A DNA stretch of 64,000 bases, from NCBI GenBank assembly GCA_963969365.1, contig OZ017750.1, positions 1,922,001 to 1,986,000 of the forward strand, read 5' to 3'. The notes under the pieces are model-generated. The model did not search any database. It saw only the letters and a program-made list of their open reading frames with translations, and was not told the origin of the DNA. Position 1 is the first letter of the stretch. Every line of letters starts with the position of its first letter. The position numbers and the translations under genes were made by a program. Shown here in pieces: positions 53,201-64,000 of the stretch. This stretch comes from Asterochloris sp. CNOR1. Lineage: Eukaryota > Chlorophyta > Trebouxiophyceae > Trebouxiales > Trebouxiaceae.

Positions 53201-56200
53201 TGTAGCTGTGCCTCTCGGCAGGAAGGTTGCACCAGACGATGGCAGAGGTTAAGGAAAGCTACCTGGCAGGCATTTGTTTGTATTGTGGGGATGAAGCAGC
53301 CTCATGCCGAATGCAGGTATCTGCTTGCCCTGACAGGGTTCCATTGATGGACGTGCCAATGCAGGCCTTCTTCCCCGTGTAATTCTGCTGACTTAGTATT
53401 GGCGATCCCCAAGCTGTTGGTTCACGTGTGACTGCAGGCCACAGCTGCAGCATTGCACCAAGGCCTGCTAGAGAGCCTGAGGAAGTTGATGGATGCAGCG
53501 CAGCCAGAGCTGAGGGCGGCTGCCGTGTTTGCCTTTGGCAGCCTCATCCAGGTGTGCCTGCTTGTGAGGCATGGTGACAGATCTCAACCCTGCCTCCTGC
53601 ATCTTTGCTCAGAATCCCTGCAATCCAGCCACCCAAGCTGGTTCCTGGCTCCGATATGCTCCACAAGCAGTGGGTGCCTGCAGATCTACCCTGCAGAGGG
53701 CAATGGCAATGCCATGTTGAGCGAGGACAGTCGGCTGGCAGCAGAGCGCCACGTGGCCCACCAGCTGCTGGACTTGGTGTATGATGCTTCGCCACTGGTG
53801 CGGGCGGAAGTGGCTGCGGCCATCGCCCGTCTGGCAGTGGCTCACGCCCACATGTTTGAGGTGCGACCATGTCACATGTTGTTGTGTTGCTGTTGCAGGT
53901 CTTGCCTGCAATGCGGGGAGAGGACGCTGCTCTGCCTCGCTGTGGGTCACGCCCATCTGCTATGAGTTGCAGGCCTGTCCCCTCTTGCATTGTCTGAGAT
54001 TCTGTCCTTGGCCTTGCCTGTCCAGAAGGGTGGGGACCTGTGCATGTTGCCAGCCATTGTGCTGCTGCTACATCTGCACCAAGCTTGAGGGCACCAGTGA
54101 GGACACCAGTGCTGGCGGGCACCTGGGGCAATATGGTCTTTCTGTTCGTCTATGCCGTGATCCGTACAGCTGGGTCCCAGCTGCACATCTTTAGTTGAGG
54201 CGCTGAGCCCTCCAGTACCACCGCTGCAGTCTGATGTGTTTGCCAGCAAGCCCACACGTAGGGTTGCCTGCAGCCTGCAGATTGCCGCCTGCACCTGCTG
54301 CAGGATGCCCTGGCGGTGCAGCAGGAGCGGGCTGCCCACATCCAGCGCTCCCCTGGGAGCGCTGGGGATCTGACAATCAGCCCGGCTGAGAAGCAGAGCA
54401 GCTCCCACAGTGCGCCCACTGAAGCCGCGGGGTCTGCCCAACTGCACAGGCTTGCGCACAGCCAGAGCAGCGGCGTCTTGGACGCTGCACAGCGGCCTGC
54501 CAGCAGTGGTGAGCGGGTGTCAAGCACAATGCAAGCATGCAGCGGGGCTGTGAGGTCAGACAACGGCCTGGCCTGCCAGGACGGCAGCAGCTGGGCTGTG
54601 AGCTGAGCAACATCCAGTGCTCATTAAGTGAGTGCACCCGCGGCAAGCTCTCTGTCTCCTGGACTTCCCGTGCTGCTGCGCACAGATGATCTCCTCTGCA
54701 AAGCCTGCAGGGGCCCCAGCCGCAGGCACTCCCACGGGCGCCAGCCCGACCCCTGGCAAGCAGCGGCGCCGCAGCCTCAACGAGCCCGCCCCCACCTCGA
54801 GGGGCGACTCCAATGGCGCTGCCGGCACCCAAGGGGACAGCAATGCAGCCATCAGCACCCTCTACTGGCACCTGCTGGATGCTGCCTGCACGCTGGCCAC
54901 CGACCCAGCACCGCGCGTGGCCAGGTTGGGGCAGCAGGCGCTGGCTGTGGCTGGAATGCAGCTGCTGCCCCTGCAGCCAGCGCAGCCAGCACCGCTGCCA
55001 GGTACGTCCTGCAGTAGGCATCACCTGCACTGCAACCTGTCTAGGGAGAGCTGGCTACACGCTGCCTACCCCTTAAAGCCCCCCTGCCCTGCCTCAGCAC
55101 TTGCGGCAGCCCATGCCCACAGTCCCTGGCATGCACTCACTGCTGCTGGTGCCAGCTCAGCAGCAAGGTAGGCCCACTTCAATCAATTCCGGTCCTGCAC
55201 AACTTTGTGGCTGGCCGGCCCCGGAAAAGAACTCAGCCTGCGTGCCTCTGTCTCGGCAGCCACCAGCAGAGCACAACCTGTCCTGTCAACCTTGGATGCC
55301 TGCTGAACTGAGTGTGCCTCAAGGTCTGCCAGATTGCAAACGTTTTCCTTCTTCGATCTCACTGAGAGATCGAGACAATTCCATTGTGAGAAGCCCATTG
55401 CCAACATTAAGTGGCAGTGCAATCGATGCCGCAAGCTTGACGATTGCTGCTTCATGCTGGCTGCGGTGTGGGTATCTGCCTGAGCAATTAAGCAGGCTGG
55501 AACCTAGCTGGTCAAGTCTGTCAATGCAGGTGCCACTCTGTCCTCAGCTGGCAGTGCTGTGCTGTCCCACGCACACTCTGCCTCCACCCAGCTGGCGTCT
55601 CGGGCAGCATCCATGCTGCCCAATGCACGTCTCCAGTCTGCTGGGAGCGCCCAACTGCCCAGCTCACTCAGCGGAGCGTCTGGCAGCAGACCAGATTCTC
55701 CACCCAGACAGGAGGCCAAGGGTGGTACGCAGCAGCCGCTGCCCCAGCTTGCAGGGCCGCCGACGTCTGCTGCGCCTTCGCCACCTCAGGTGTGCGAGCT
55801 GCATCTGCCTTCACTCACAGGGCTTGCAGTGTGCACCTCTCCCCCTCTCTTAAGCAGTGACAACGACCTGCAACCTTGCGCTGTAGAGTTGAGTGAGGAG
55901 GGCTGCAGGCTTGCGCTGCCCCTCTTCCTCCTGGTGATCTGTACAAGGCTGCTTCTCTGCTTGTGACTTCCCAAAGCTGTGGCCTGAAATAGGCTGTGTC
56001 CTCTGCCAAGAAGGCTGCCTTGCTGTAGGTGACCCTGCTGACACCGAAAGTTGACCTGGACTCCACGCTTGGCAGAGGCTTCGGCCTGAACCCTGCTTCT
56101 CCCTGCAGGCAGGGTCCATGATGAGGTGGAACATGCTTTCGTGGCGGAGCGCGCGCACGAGCAGCAGGTCTCTGGACCATAGTTCTGGCTCCGGCTCCCC

Positions 56201-59200
56201 CAGCCCCTCGCCTGGCGGCGCCTCGCTGACGACCATCCAGCAGAATGCAGCCAGGCTGCCGTTCATCCTGCGGAGGGTGAGCCACTGATGCTTGATTCCA
56301 TTGATGACACCATATGATTCTCTGTTCCCCTGCTCTGGCTCTGATTCGAGTGTGGGCAGATCGTGAAAAGCATCATGTGCGTTACCTTTTGACAACATTC
56401 ATGCAGCCTGCAGCTGTGAGTGCACACAACTTGGCTGGCGATATGACGATGCAGTCTGCTGTTTGTTTCCTGTCCAGCTCATGAGTAAGCAGCACTGCCT
56501 GCAAGGCAGTGCCCTGTGCCTGCAGACCAAGTGCAAAACACTTGTTTGCTGCCTGCCTGCCTGCAGATGCAGTCTGGCGACCTCGACCGCCCCTCCACCT
56601 TCCGACGCTCCCTGGACACCGGCGACCGCGTGAAACGCAGCCAGCACCCCAGTCAGGAGGACCAGGTATGCAGCTGAAGCCATGTCTGGCAAGCTTGGCT
56701 GTGAGTGCAAGTGCTGTTTTGACCTTCTGGAGCACAATGTTGCAGATTCACTTACTGTCGTCAAATTGCAGCCTTCTGCCACTGACTTGCATCGTGGCAG
56801 ACGCAAGTCACAGCGTATTTGTGAGATATGCGGCGGGCAGTGCTTCACACCACTCATTTCCGTACTTTTGTATCTTGATGCTGCATGCTCTGCAGGCTGC
56901 CCAGCCCCGGCCCCAGCAGGCAGCAGCGCACCTACCCCTGTCACCGGTCTACAAGAGCAGCTGTGAACAGTTTGCGCGGCCCTTGGAGGAGCCTCAGGTA
57001 CACTTCCTAGAGGCTGGCAAGTTGACGTCCTGCCTGAACTGCAGGCCTGAGCAGCTGCCTAGCTGCCCTGTACAAGGTGCGTTGGGTGAACCATCCCAGC
57101 CTGTGTGCAGCAGCTGGCTCTTGGCATGGCAAAGGTGCAGCATGTGATGCCCCCCCTGCAGCCACGATTGCTTGCCCTCATGCAGGCTAGCTTCTGGAAG
57201 GCTGAGCACAGCCGCTTTGGCTGGGGCACAGTGGATGCGCAGAAGGTCTCTGCCCGCCTCAGGTGTGCTGCGTCCACCAACAGCTCCCCAAGTCCTTCCC
57301 TACATGCCTGTCTGGGTTCCGATGCTTTCTTAAGCTGCTGCTGGACAGCTGCCTTCTGCTGCACAGGCGGTCTTTGCTTGTAGCCAAGCGATAGAGATGC
57401 AGCGCCCTTGCCTGGGGGGATGCTGTGCTTGGTGCATTGCCGCGGTGAGACAGGCCCTGCAGCAAGGACTACCTGGGCTGAAGCATCCAGTGCGCCACTT
57501 ATGCCAGACGAGGCTCTTCCTGGCATGCAGTCCTGAAGCTTCCCTGAAGAGGTGCGGTGACATGGTGGCCCACATGCCCCAGCTTCACAGAGCGCAATTG
57601 AGTCCCCCTGATATTCTGCTGACTGTGTGCCCCTGCAGGGAGCGCGAGGAATCAGTGGCCCACATGCATCAGCTGGGCGCGGGGTGCAAGCTACGCGAAA
57701 ATGTGCACACCATTGACACGGAGGCTGCCAGCACAGCTGCTCTGCTGCTGCACCCCTTCCGCCCTCTGGTCACCAGCGTGGACGGGGCGGGCGTCGTGCG
57801 CGTGCACAACTACCGCCACTCTACCAGTGTGCACCGCTTTCACGTCACAGGTAAGAAGGCATCTTAGACATCTGCATCTTGCCAGCACAGCAGTCATCTC
57901 ACTCCTTTCCTTTCTGAGGTCTGCTCCATGTCACAGGTGTGGCCTGGCTCTGGTGCCCGAGTGGCATCAAAAGTCAATAGCCTGCACCTCTCTGTGCTGC
58001 ACAGGCACCTGGAATGAGGCACAGTACCGATGTCATGTGACAAGCTGAGTTCAGCAAGGTTGTTGCCGTCTGCTGGTCAACCCTGTAAGATGCTCTGCAT
58101 CCATGTTTGAGCTACTGCACCCTGGTTCCAGGCAGCTAGGCTGCCCACATGCTGTCCATGAGAGTGTCAAGCCGCCCCCTGCAGGCCAGCCCTGGCAGGA
58201 CAGGCATTCGCCAGCGCCGCGTGTGTCAGTGCGCTTCCTGCACCAGCTCAATGAGCTGCAGGACGGGCTCCTGATGGCGGGCGCAGCGGATGGCGCTGTG
58301 CGGGTGTGGCGGAACTACACTGTCAAGGGGGACCACAGCCTGGCCACTGCTTTCCAGGTGGGCTCACAGCAGCAGCAGGACAGTTGACATCAGCACTTTG
58401 TGCCTGGTTTGTGAAGCCTGCGTGGGCCCCTGGTCACCTGTCTGCAGCACAGTGTTGGGGACCTGCTGTCTGTCAAGAGCGTGACAGAGTGACTTCCATT
58501 GTGGGGGCCTGCTCACTCACTTGTCTGCAGCAATGTGCCTGCCTTCTGTTGAGTGGCACACTCCCACCCTGGGGCGCTGGTCGCTTGTCTGCAGCACAAA
58601 ACAACTGCAACTGCAGCCTCATCACTCCTGCTCGGCAGCCTTCACACTCTGAATGCTGATGTCACTTGCTTGCATGCACGCAGGCTGTCCCAGTTGCTCA
58701 GCCCGCCTTTGGGGGCGCAGCTGCAGACCCCACAGTGTACGCCTGGAATGAGCAGAGCGCAATGCTGTATGCTGCTGGTGGCAAGACCCCAGGATGCATC
58801 CAGGCCTGGGACCTGCAGCAGGAGCGCTGTGCCTCCCAGGTACCAGCCCACCGTGCCACTCAGCCTACAGCCTCCACAACGTGCCCGCTGCCCATGAAGA
58901 TGCTGTCTTGAGCTGGCACCCCCTGTGACACAGGCTGCCCTTGTCACCCTGCCCTCTGAAGTGTTGGCGCCGTTCTGGGTTTGGTGCCCTGTGACAATGC
59001 ATGCACCATGCAGCAAATTGCATCCAGTCAATAATTGCCTCACTCAAGGGGTGTGAGCTCATGGCAGGATCTGTTTGTCTTGCAGGCTATCCAGACAGAG
59101 GCAGCGGCTGTGGGGAGGATACTTCCAGTGGAGGCTGCTATGTCCAGCGTACGCTCAGACTGTGGCTCATGCGTTCTGGCTGCCCTGCAGATAGCTGTGG

Positions 59201-61025
59201 GTGGAGGAAGCGGGAGCTGGGAGGAGACCCCTGCAGGGTCAGCCGTGGAGCACCTGGCAGTGGCTGGGGGCGACCCAGTGCTGCTGGCCGGCCTGAAGGA
59301 TGGCACCGTGCAGCTGTACGACCTGCGCTGCTCCCAGCAGCCTGCAGCCCGCCTCAGGCCGCACTGGACCACGCTGGTGAGGCCTGGACGCCAAGGGTGC
59401 CACTGGTGCTTGTTCAGCTGCCTGCAAGGGTCGTGTGGGGCATGATTGTGCCGATGTTGGTTCACTGAGTGTTGCCTTGCAAGCAAATATGCCATGCTAC
59501 TGCCCTTGTAAGGTTGAAAGTGGCAACGCATGCCCTGCAATGCCGTGTCACTGATGTGGGAGCACATGCCATGGCATTGCTCTACTAGCGCTGCCCTGTG
59601 ACCTGGGTGGCCATCATGCAACCAGCAAGCATGACGCAGACACCAATCCATCAATGGGCATGCAATGGCATCAAACTCAGCTGAGAGGCGCATGTGTGCA
59701 GGTGGGCATGGTATTGGTGTCCAGGCACATCCAGTTTAACATAGGTCCAGGCATAGCACCAAGGAGATGCTCTTCTCAAAAAGTCAGCTGCGCACACCTT
59801 GCAGGCCTGGTCCAATTCAGCAGGTGGATGCAGTCGTGGAGGCTGGGGACATCCCCTACCCGCCGGTGACTGGCATGGCAGGAGAGACATGCTTTCCCTA
59901 CCATGCAAGACATGAACCCCCTCCACGCCTGGCTTGTTTGTGCAGATTGGCATGGTCGTGGAGCCTGGGGGCATCCCCCACCAGCTGGTGACTGGCACGG
60001 CAGCAGGGACTCTCAAATTCCTCGACTTCCGGGTGCAGTCGAGCAGTCAGCTGCACTCGGCGACCAGCAGCAGCAGCAGCGCTCCCCCTGAGGCAGAGGT
60101 TGGGGTGTGGAAAACGGTGGAGGCCCACAATAAGGGCGGCTTGAGTGCCATGGCTGCCCACCCCTACGCCAGCCTGATGGCGACGGCCACCACCAGCCAG
60201 GTATGCAGGAGTGAAGCTCTTTCCATGCACAGGCCTGCTTCTTGGGTGTCGCTGCAGTGCCATCAAGCAAAGATCAATGGCCTGCCGCAGAAGCCGCTGG
60301 CTCTGCTGCAGCCTCAAAGGCGCGTATCCATGGCTCAAAAGGTTGGCATGGCCGCAGGTGTATTTGGCACTGATTTTCAGTGTTGCTACATGCAGGTTGT
60401 CAAGCTGTGGAGCCCACGAGGAGAGCAGCTGGGGGTCATTCGTGCTCAGACCTCCTTCCTGGGCCAGCGCATTGGGCCCATCAACTGTCTGATCTTCCAC
60501 CCTTACCGGCTGCTGCTGGCATCAGGCGGCGGCGACCCTATCATTGCAATGTGAGCTCCTCGCTGTTGCTGTTGCTGTGCATCCAATCTGTCTGGCGTTC
60601 GAAACTGCTGGCCGCTACTCTGGCAGGGGTTCCATTGGTGCTCGCATGCCTGCTGCTATTGTGCAGTGCTTCAGCATCCCACCAGACACCCACCCCATGC
60701 AAACTCACTGTCGCCGTTGGGCAGCTCCTGAGCAGCCTCCCCTGGCGCCGCGTGAGCCTGCCTGTTGTTTGGAGACCCGGTAGATCCTCAGCCTGTTGCC
60801 GATCAGGGTTGACCAAGCCTGTTGTGTCATGCGTGCAGGTACCCAATAACAACCCCAGAAGATGCTGACCCCAAGTTCAGTGGTCTGCGCTCCCCTCAGT
60901 CTGTCCCCTCGCCGCCGCTCACCAGCAGAGCATCCATGGCCTCCCGTGCCCCCTCCGGCAGGGTGGAATGGGAAGCCACATCACAGCACGCCACGACGCC
61001 CAGGAGTAGCATCTCTGAAGCTTGA
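47208..61025 (+). CDS. RAPTOR: RAPTOR, regulatory-associated protein of TOR (TORC1 scaffold)
   Basis: RAPTOR presents substrates to TOR kinase in TORC1. From 48125 on, 25 exons agree in phase and give about 1550 aa; animal RAPTOR is about 1335. N-terminal caspase-like RNC domain at 48125-50143: [51 protein letters not shown], keeping the His and Cys of the caspase-like site. HEAT-type region at 50424-53860: [60 protein letters not shown] Ser/Pro-rich linker occupies 54304-56997 ([15 protein letters not shown] closes it), then WD40 repeats at 57639-60550 ([44 protein letters not shown]) and a Ser/Pro tail to 61025. Exons 47208-47324 and 47418-47480 would supply the N-terminus in phase but are tentative. 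The intron at 50144 starts with GC. Confidence 0.97.
48924..49125. repeat. About 102-bp tandem duplication in a RAPTOR intron
   Basis: ATGTCAAGCACCTG and CTATCCAGCTGGCAAA occur twice at a spacing of about 102 bp, with further shared blocks (CTGCTGCAGCT, AGGGGCTCCC). Both copies lie in the intron 48824-49342. Confidence 0.85.
50144..50145 (+). other. GC 5' splice site (RAPTOR)
   Basis: The exon ends CCCATCAAG and the intron starts GCAAGC. It joins at 50424 so that TTPIK is followed by [11 protein letters not shown], the conserved RAPTOR order, which fixes the junction. Confidence 0.92.
51966..52030 (+). pseudogene. Decayed copy of the start of a RAPTOR exon
   Basis: GTGCTGCTCAGCCAGGTGCA and GGATGCGGGCTCTGGCCCTGC closely match the start of the true exon at 52085 (GTCCTGCTCAGCCAGGTGCA, GGCTGCGGGCGCTGACCCTGC). 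The true exon has the conserved RAPTOR continuation; the copy does not and its AG (CTAG) acceptor is weak. Confidence 0.85.
52528..52557. repeat. TG dinucleotide microsatellite
   Basis: An almost pure run of TG units with one TATG interruption, in the RAPTOR intron that also holds the diverged exon copy. Confidence 0.95.
52591..52715 (+). pseudogene. Diverged copy or alternative version of a RAPTOR exon
   Basis: This stretch encodes [16 protein letters not shown], resembling [16 protein letters not shown] at the start of the true exon at 52775. A second fragment near 52690 (AAGGACAGCGGGCACCTG) repeats the same start. A TTAG acceptor precedes it at about 52597. The frame stays open to about 52740, so a rarely used alternative exon is possible, but decay is more likely. 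Confidence 0.6.
53196..53258 (+). pseudogene. Decayed copy of the 3' end of a RAPTOR exon
   Basis: GTAGCTGTGCCTCTCGGCAG followed by GAAGGTTG and GGCAGAGGTTAAGG matches the end of the exon at 53053 and its donor (GTGGCTGTGCCTCTGCGCAG, GCCAGAGGTAAGC). It lies about 190 bp downstream in the next intron. Confidence 0.75.
59695..59885 (+). pseudogene. Decayed copy or copies of a RAPTOR WD40 exon start
   Basis: GTCGTGGAGGCTGGGGACAT and GGTGACTGGCATGGCAG near 59830-59880 mirror GTCGTGGAGCCTGGGGGCAT and GGTGACTGGCACGGCAG of the true exon at 59946. A shorter piece near 59698 (TGCAGGTGGGCATGGT) repeats the acceptor region again. Confidence 0.75.
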
Positions 61026-61284
61026 TGCTGCTTGCCTGGGCCTCGTGATGCAAACCCATGTCAACTGATGCCCAAATGCATGCATGAATTGAGAACTTAG
61101 CATTAATCTAAACAACGCCTGCTCAACCTCAAAAACCACGTTCAGCCCATGCTCTGTGAAGGCATGCATCGTGAAGGCATGCACTCATCAGATTGGCATG
61201 CCTTTAGATTACCTGTTCTGCCAGGTCAAAGTCTGTCTTCAGGGCTGTCGTGACTACACAGTACTCTCTGAGGCCGTGGAGGGA

Positions 61285-62050
61285 ATGGCCTGGCGCCAGG
61301 CCCTCAGCAAAAATTTGCAGGAGTTGAGGTGTGCCTCATGCTGACTGCTCTGAGCTATCTGATGCAGATCAGTGCACCACATGCGTTGCGCCGTTGTGCA
61401 GGATACACCTCTGCCAAAAGTCAGCTGGGAGCCAAGGGGCGAGGTGAGCATTTGTTGCGTCCTGCAGCTGCGTGCCTGCACTGCGCACAGGTCCCCTCTC
61501 TTCATGGGCACATTCTCTGCAGAGACTTTGTGCTAAGCCATTATCATGAACTGAAGAAGGCCAATCCAAAGTTCCCCATCCTGATCAGGGAATGTGGGGG
61601 CGTCCAGGCACAGCTCGTGGCCCGCTATGGTGAGCTTGTGCGCTTCTGCTCGATGCTTGCTGTAGTGCCACAGACGCCTGGCACGTCCGGTGACCGTGGC
61701 GCTTGACCACAGCTGAGTGCTGCTTGTTGCAGATTTTGGCACAGAGCACTCAGTGATCATTGACGGGCTAGACAAGAAAGCAGTTGGCAGCCACCTGGAG
61801 CAGCTTGTCAAGCAAGGGGTGACCATGCCCAGGTATGGCCTGTGCCTCTAAAGGCCATTGTCAACCATGTCATCTAGGACACTTTGGAGGCTGCACTTGT
61901 TTGCTGCCTGAGTGTCCCATCAGGCCCAGCACCTCTTTCATAGGGTATTGTGCGCTGTCCAGCCGCCAAGCATTGCTCACTCAAGCTAATCAGTTTTCTG
62001 ACAGAGCCATCATGAAATGCAGGTCCACAGAAAGTCAAGGGAGTCTCTAG
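61285..62050 (+). CDS. NDUFA2: NADH dehydrogenase (complex I) 1 alpha subcomplex subunit 2, B8
   Basis: Thioredoxin-fold accessory subunit of mitochondrial complex I. Five exons agree in phase and give 112 aa: 61285-61328, 61402-61443, 61523-61629, 61733-61832, 62005-62050. The sequence follows the family throughout: MAWRQALSKNLQELRIHLCQ, then RDFVLSHYHELKKANPKFPI, LIRECGGVQAQLVARYDFG and LEQLVKQGVTMP. The two Cys of the family (LCQ and REC) are present. No transit peptide is visible, as usual for this subunit. The start ATG lies about 260 bp past the RAPTOR stop, on the same strand. The extra C-terminal 15 residues come from a short last exon. Confidence 0.95.
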
Positions 62051-62287
62051 CGGTCAAAGAGCCACAGTGCAAAAGCAAGCATGTCTGAGAGACGCAATAA
62101 TTTGCAAGAATAGCGATTAGACACGCTTAGCCCAGCAGACGCCTGTGCTCAGCCTCAGTACAGAAAATATACAAATGAATGCACTGTGATGTGACAGCAA
62201 CAGACTGAGGACAGGACTAGAGGGAGGGGTGTGCATGTTTCAAAATAACTCTCAAGCCGCTGCCTCCAGGGCAGGCAGCAGCCATTG

Positions 62288-64000
62288 TCATGATGTGGTA
62301 TTGCGGCCACTAAAGAAGTTGCGCCAACCCGCACTTTTGCGCCTCTGATGCCGTTCGCCAGCTTCCGTGCTGCTGAAAGTGGATGACCGTGGAGTGGTGG
62401 GCCTGGGGGAGTCACTCCCCTCACTGCTCAGGCCTGCAGTGGTGAGCATATCCATTACATTGCTGCATTGGGTGGATGGCTCCGCAAGAACAGCTTCAGG
62501 AACACAGCCTGCACTAATACTGCGCTGCTGAGACTTGTAGTCAGGACACCTGCTTGTAAGACCTAGGTTGCAGGCCCAGGGCAGCAGCTGTGAGGCAAAG
62601 ACGTGCGCACCTGGTCAGCATGTTTGCAGGGGGCCCTGTGTGTCAAAGCATCCCATCACCACACATCCTGCCCACCTGCAGTGTGTGACCGCCTGAAGCG
62701 CCCTGCAATGGGGCTCTCCACAGAGTCTCGTTGCACTTCCACCTGCTGCTCCTTGCCGTGCTCCACCTGCAGCCAGGTGCACTGCTGCCTGGTACATGGG
62801 CAAGCTGGCAAGCTGCAGCATGGCATAGCATGTGATAGGTGTCGCTGTGTGCCAACCAAGGGCACAGCAGACAACTGGTTGAGAGGCCGCAGCTGCACAC
62901 TGTCTGACAGTAGACTCAGGGTGAGGCGGATACAGCTGCAAATGAGAGAGCAGGCTTGTAAGGGGTCCCGCAACCCAGCCTTCACAGCGTGCACCCCTGC
63001 ATCACAAGCACCGCACAGCATGCACTGAGCCCGAACCGCAGCCCTCAGCGGAAGGATGCCATGCAAGCACAGCCCTGGCTGCAGGTGTGCACCATATGCA
63101 ATGTGCCCAGTGCAGCCTACATCCCAGGCCTCTAGGTAGGGCTAGTGTCTGCTCAAGGGGAGTGGCCTAGTACGGCTTGCTCAGCTCACCTGATGGGCTT
63201 CCCAACAACAGCAACCTCCCTGCTGCACTGAATTCCTGCTGCATGGAAGCAGGTGCCTGCTGCATGCAGGAAGGTGTAGACTTTGACTGCTTGCTTGGGT
63301 GCAGTGCACCTTCATTAGCTCCATGTAGGCGTGGTCTCTGCTGCTGAGCAGGTCCTCCAGCTCCTTTTGCTCCACCTCAAAGCGCTCTGTCAGCTGAAGG
63401 AAGCGCTGCTTGACCTGCATGAAGGCAACATGAGTCAGATCGTGCCCAAGAATTCAGCCAGGCCACCACCAAACCCTTGCAGCTGCCGCAAGCGCTGCTC
63501 AATCTGCAGGAGGGGCCCTTTGTCACTACAGTACCAGTCCAGCTGCCGCATGCCCAGGTCTTTCACCAGGCTGCCCAAGGAGCGCTATGCATGAGGAAGG
63601 GCTGCTTGACCTGCAGCAGGAAGAACTGCCTCCTTCTGCAAATACCAGCTCAGCCCCATGCACATACCTGATGTACCCCCGTCTGTACTACTCTGCTGCA
63701 CACTGCCACGCCAGCCTGACAGGGCCGGGTTGTGATGTGACAAGCACCTGCGGGGTGTTGCTGTCTGGCACATGCGCAGCCACAGGTGATGCGCTCCAGG
63801 CAAGCAGCCAGCTGCAGAGCCTGCAGCACCACCTGGGTTGCCTTGCTCTCAAAGGGCTGCAGCGCCTCATTGGTGCTGACCAGCTGGCCTCTGCGCCCCC
63901 ATGGGAGTGCTGCAACCCAGCCCCCAAACAGGTCAAAGCACTGCAGACCTGCCTGACGCCTGCCTGCACCCTCCTGTCATAGCGCCGCACTGCCCGCTGA
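62288..64000 (-). CDS. Coiled-coil protein, family not recognised, 5' end beyond window
   Basis: Partial gene entering from the right edge. Segments in gene order: near 63800-63940 (STNEALQPFESKATQVVLQ followed by ALQLAACLERI); near 63490-63590 (MRQLDWYCSDKGPLLQIEQR); 63310-63414, a 35-residue coiled coil (RFLQLTERFEVEQKELEDLL) bounded by good splice sites; and a last exon up to about 62450 (VMDMLTTAGLSSEGSDSPRP, then RRKSAGWRNFFSGRN) with its stop at 62288. The C-terminal region is Ser/Thr/Pro-rich. Exons between 63300 and 62460 are not resolved. The conserved-looking blocks suggest a real protein, perhaps of trafficking type, but I cannot name it. Confidence 0.6.

Overview
This is nuclear DNA from a GC-rich, intron-dense eukaryote, most likely a chlorophyte green alga of trebouxiophyte type (lineage is inference). 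Reasons: almost every gene is cut into 5-27 short exons by introns of about 50-500 nt that end in (T/C)GCAG; a plant-type membrane-tethered bZIP factor and a plastid-type prephenate aminotransferase sit beside general eukaryotic genes (RAPTOR, GPN3, NDUFA2, SKI3); and a tRNA gene has an intron at the eukaryotic position. No bacterial operon, CRISPR array, viral gene or recognisable transposon was seen. I built gene models by reading each exon and checking that codon phase carries across every junction. Where I say phases agree, all junctions in that model were consistent by hand; single coordinates may be off by one or two bases.

Layout. 1-6723 (-): cytosolic carboxypeptidase of the CCP/AGBL family, cut by the left edge. 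6916-9043 (-): GPN3 GTPase. 9133-9406 (-): possible small Cys-rich gene. 9869-12742 (-): glycerol kinase. 12973-17381 (+): long disordered protein ending in a RING-H2 finger. 17532-18924 (-): SYLF-domain protein, convergent with the RING gene. 19355-27515 (+): SKI3/TTC37-like TPR protein. 28042-29056 (-): small multi-pass membrane protein. 29517-32207 (-): bZIP17/28-like ER-tethered factor with a tRNA-Val gene inside one intron. 32658-36025 (+): Ser-rich protein with a C-terminal CaaX box. 36154-41586 (-): large helical protein, not recognised. 41633-41797 (-): possible membrane microprotein. 42026-44145 (-): Pro/Ala/Gln-rich protein, not recognised. 44323-46293 (+): prephenate aminotransferase. 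47208-61025 (+): RAPTOR, the TORC1 scaffold. 61285-62050 (+): complex I subunit NDUFA2. 62288-64000 (-): coiled-coil protein cut by the right edge.

The genes do not form one pathway, though several touch growth and stress control: RAPTOR (nutrient signalling), a bZIP17/28-like factor (ER stress), SKI3 (RNA decay), glycerol kinase and aminotransferase (carbon and amino acid metabolism), GPN3 (RNA polymerase II assembly).

The most unusual signals are structural. (1) Six of roughly ninety introns I could place start with GC instead of GT, all at an AG|GCAAG site. (2) Introns of RAPTOR and SKI3 repeatedly carry decayed copies of the edge of a neighbouring exon. (3) A tRNA-Val gene with its own 14-nt intron lies inside the intron that splits a leucine zipper. 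(4) The bZIP-like factor shows a perfect zipper but no visible basic region. (5) The SKI3-like protein is about 921 residues, far shorter than animal TTC37, and holds an inserted LPR(S/T)(S/T)S repeat region.
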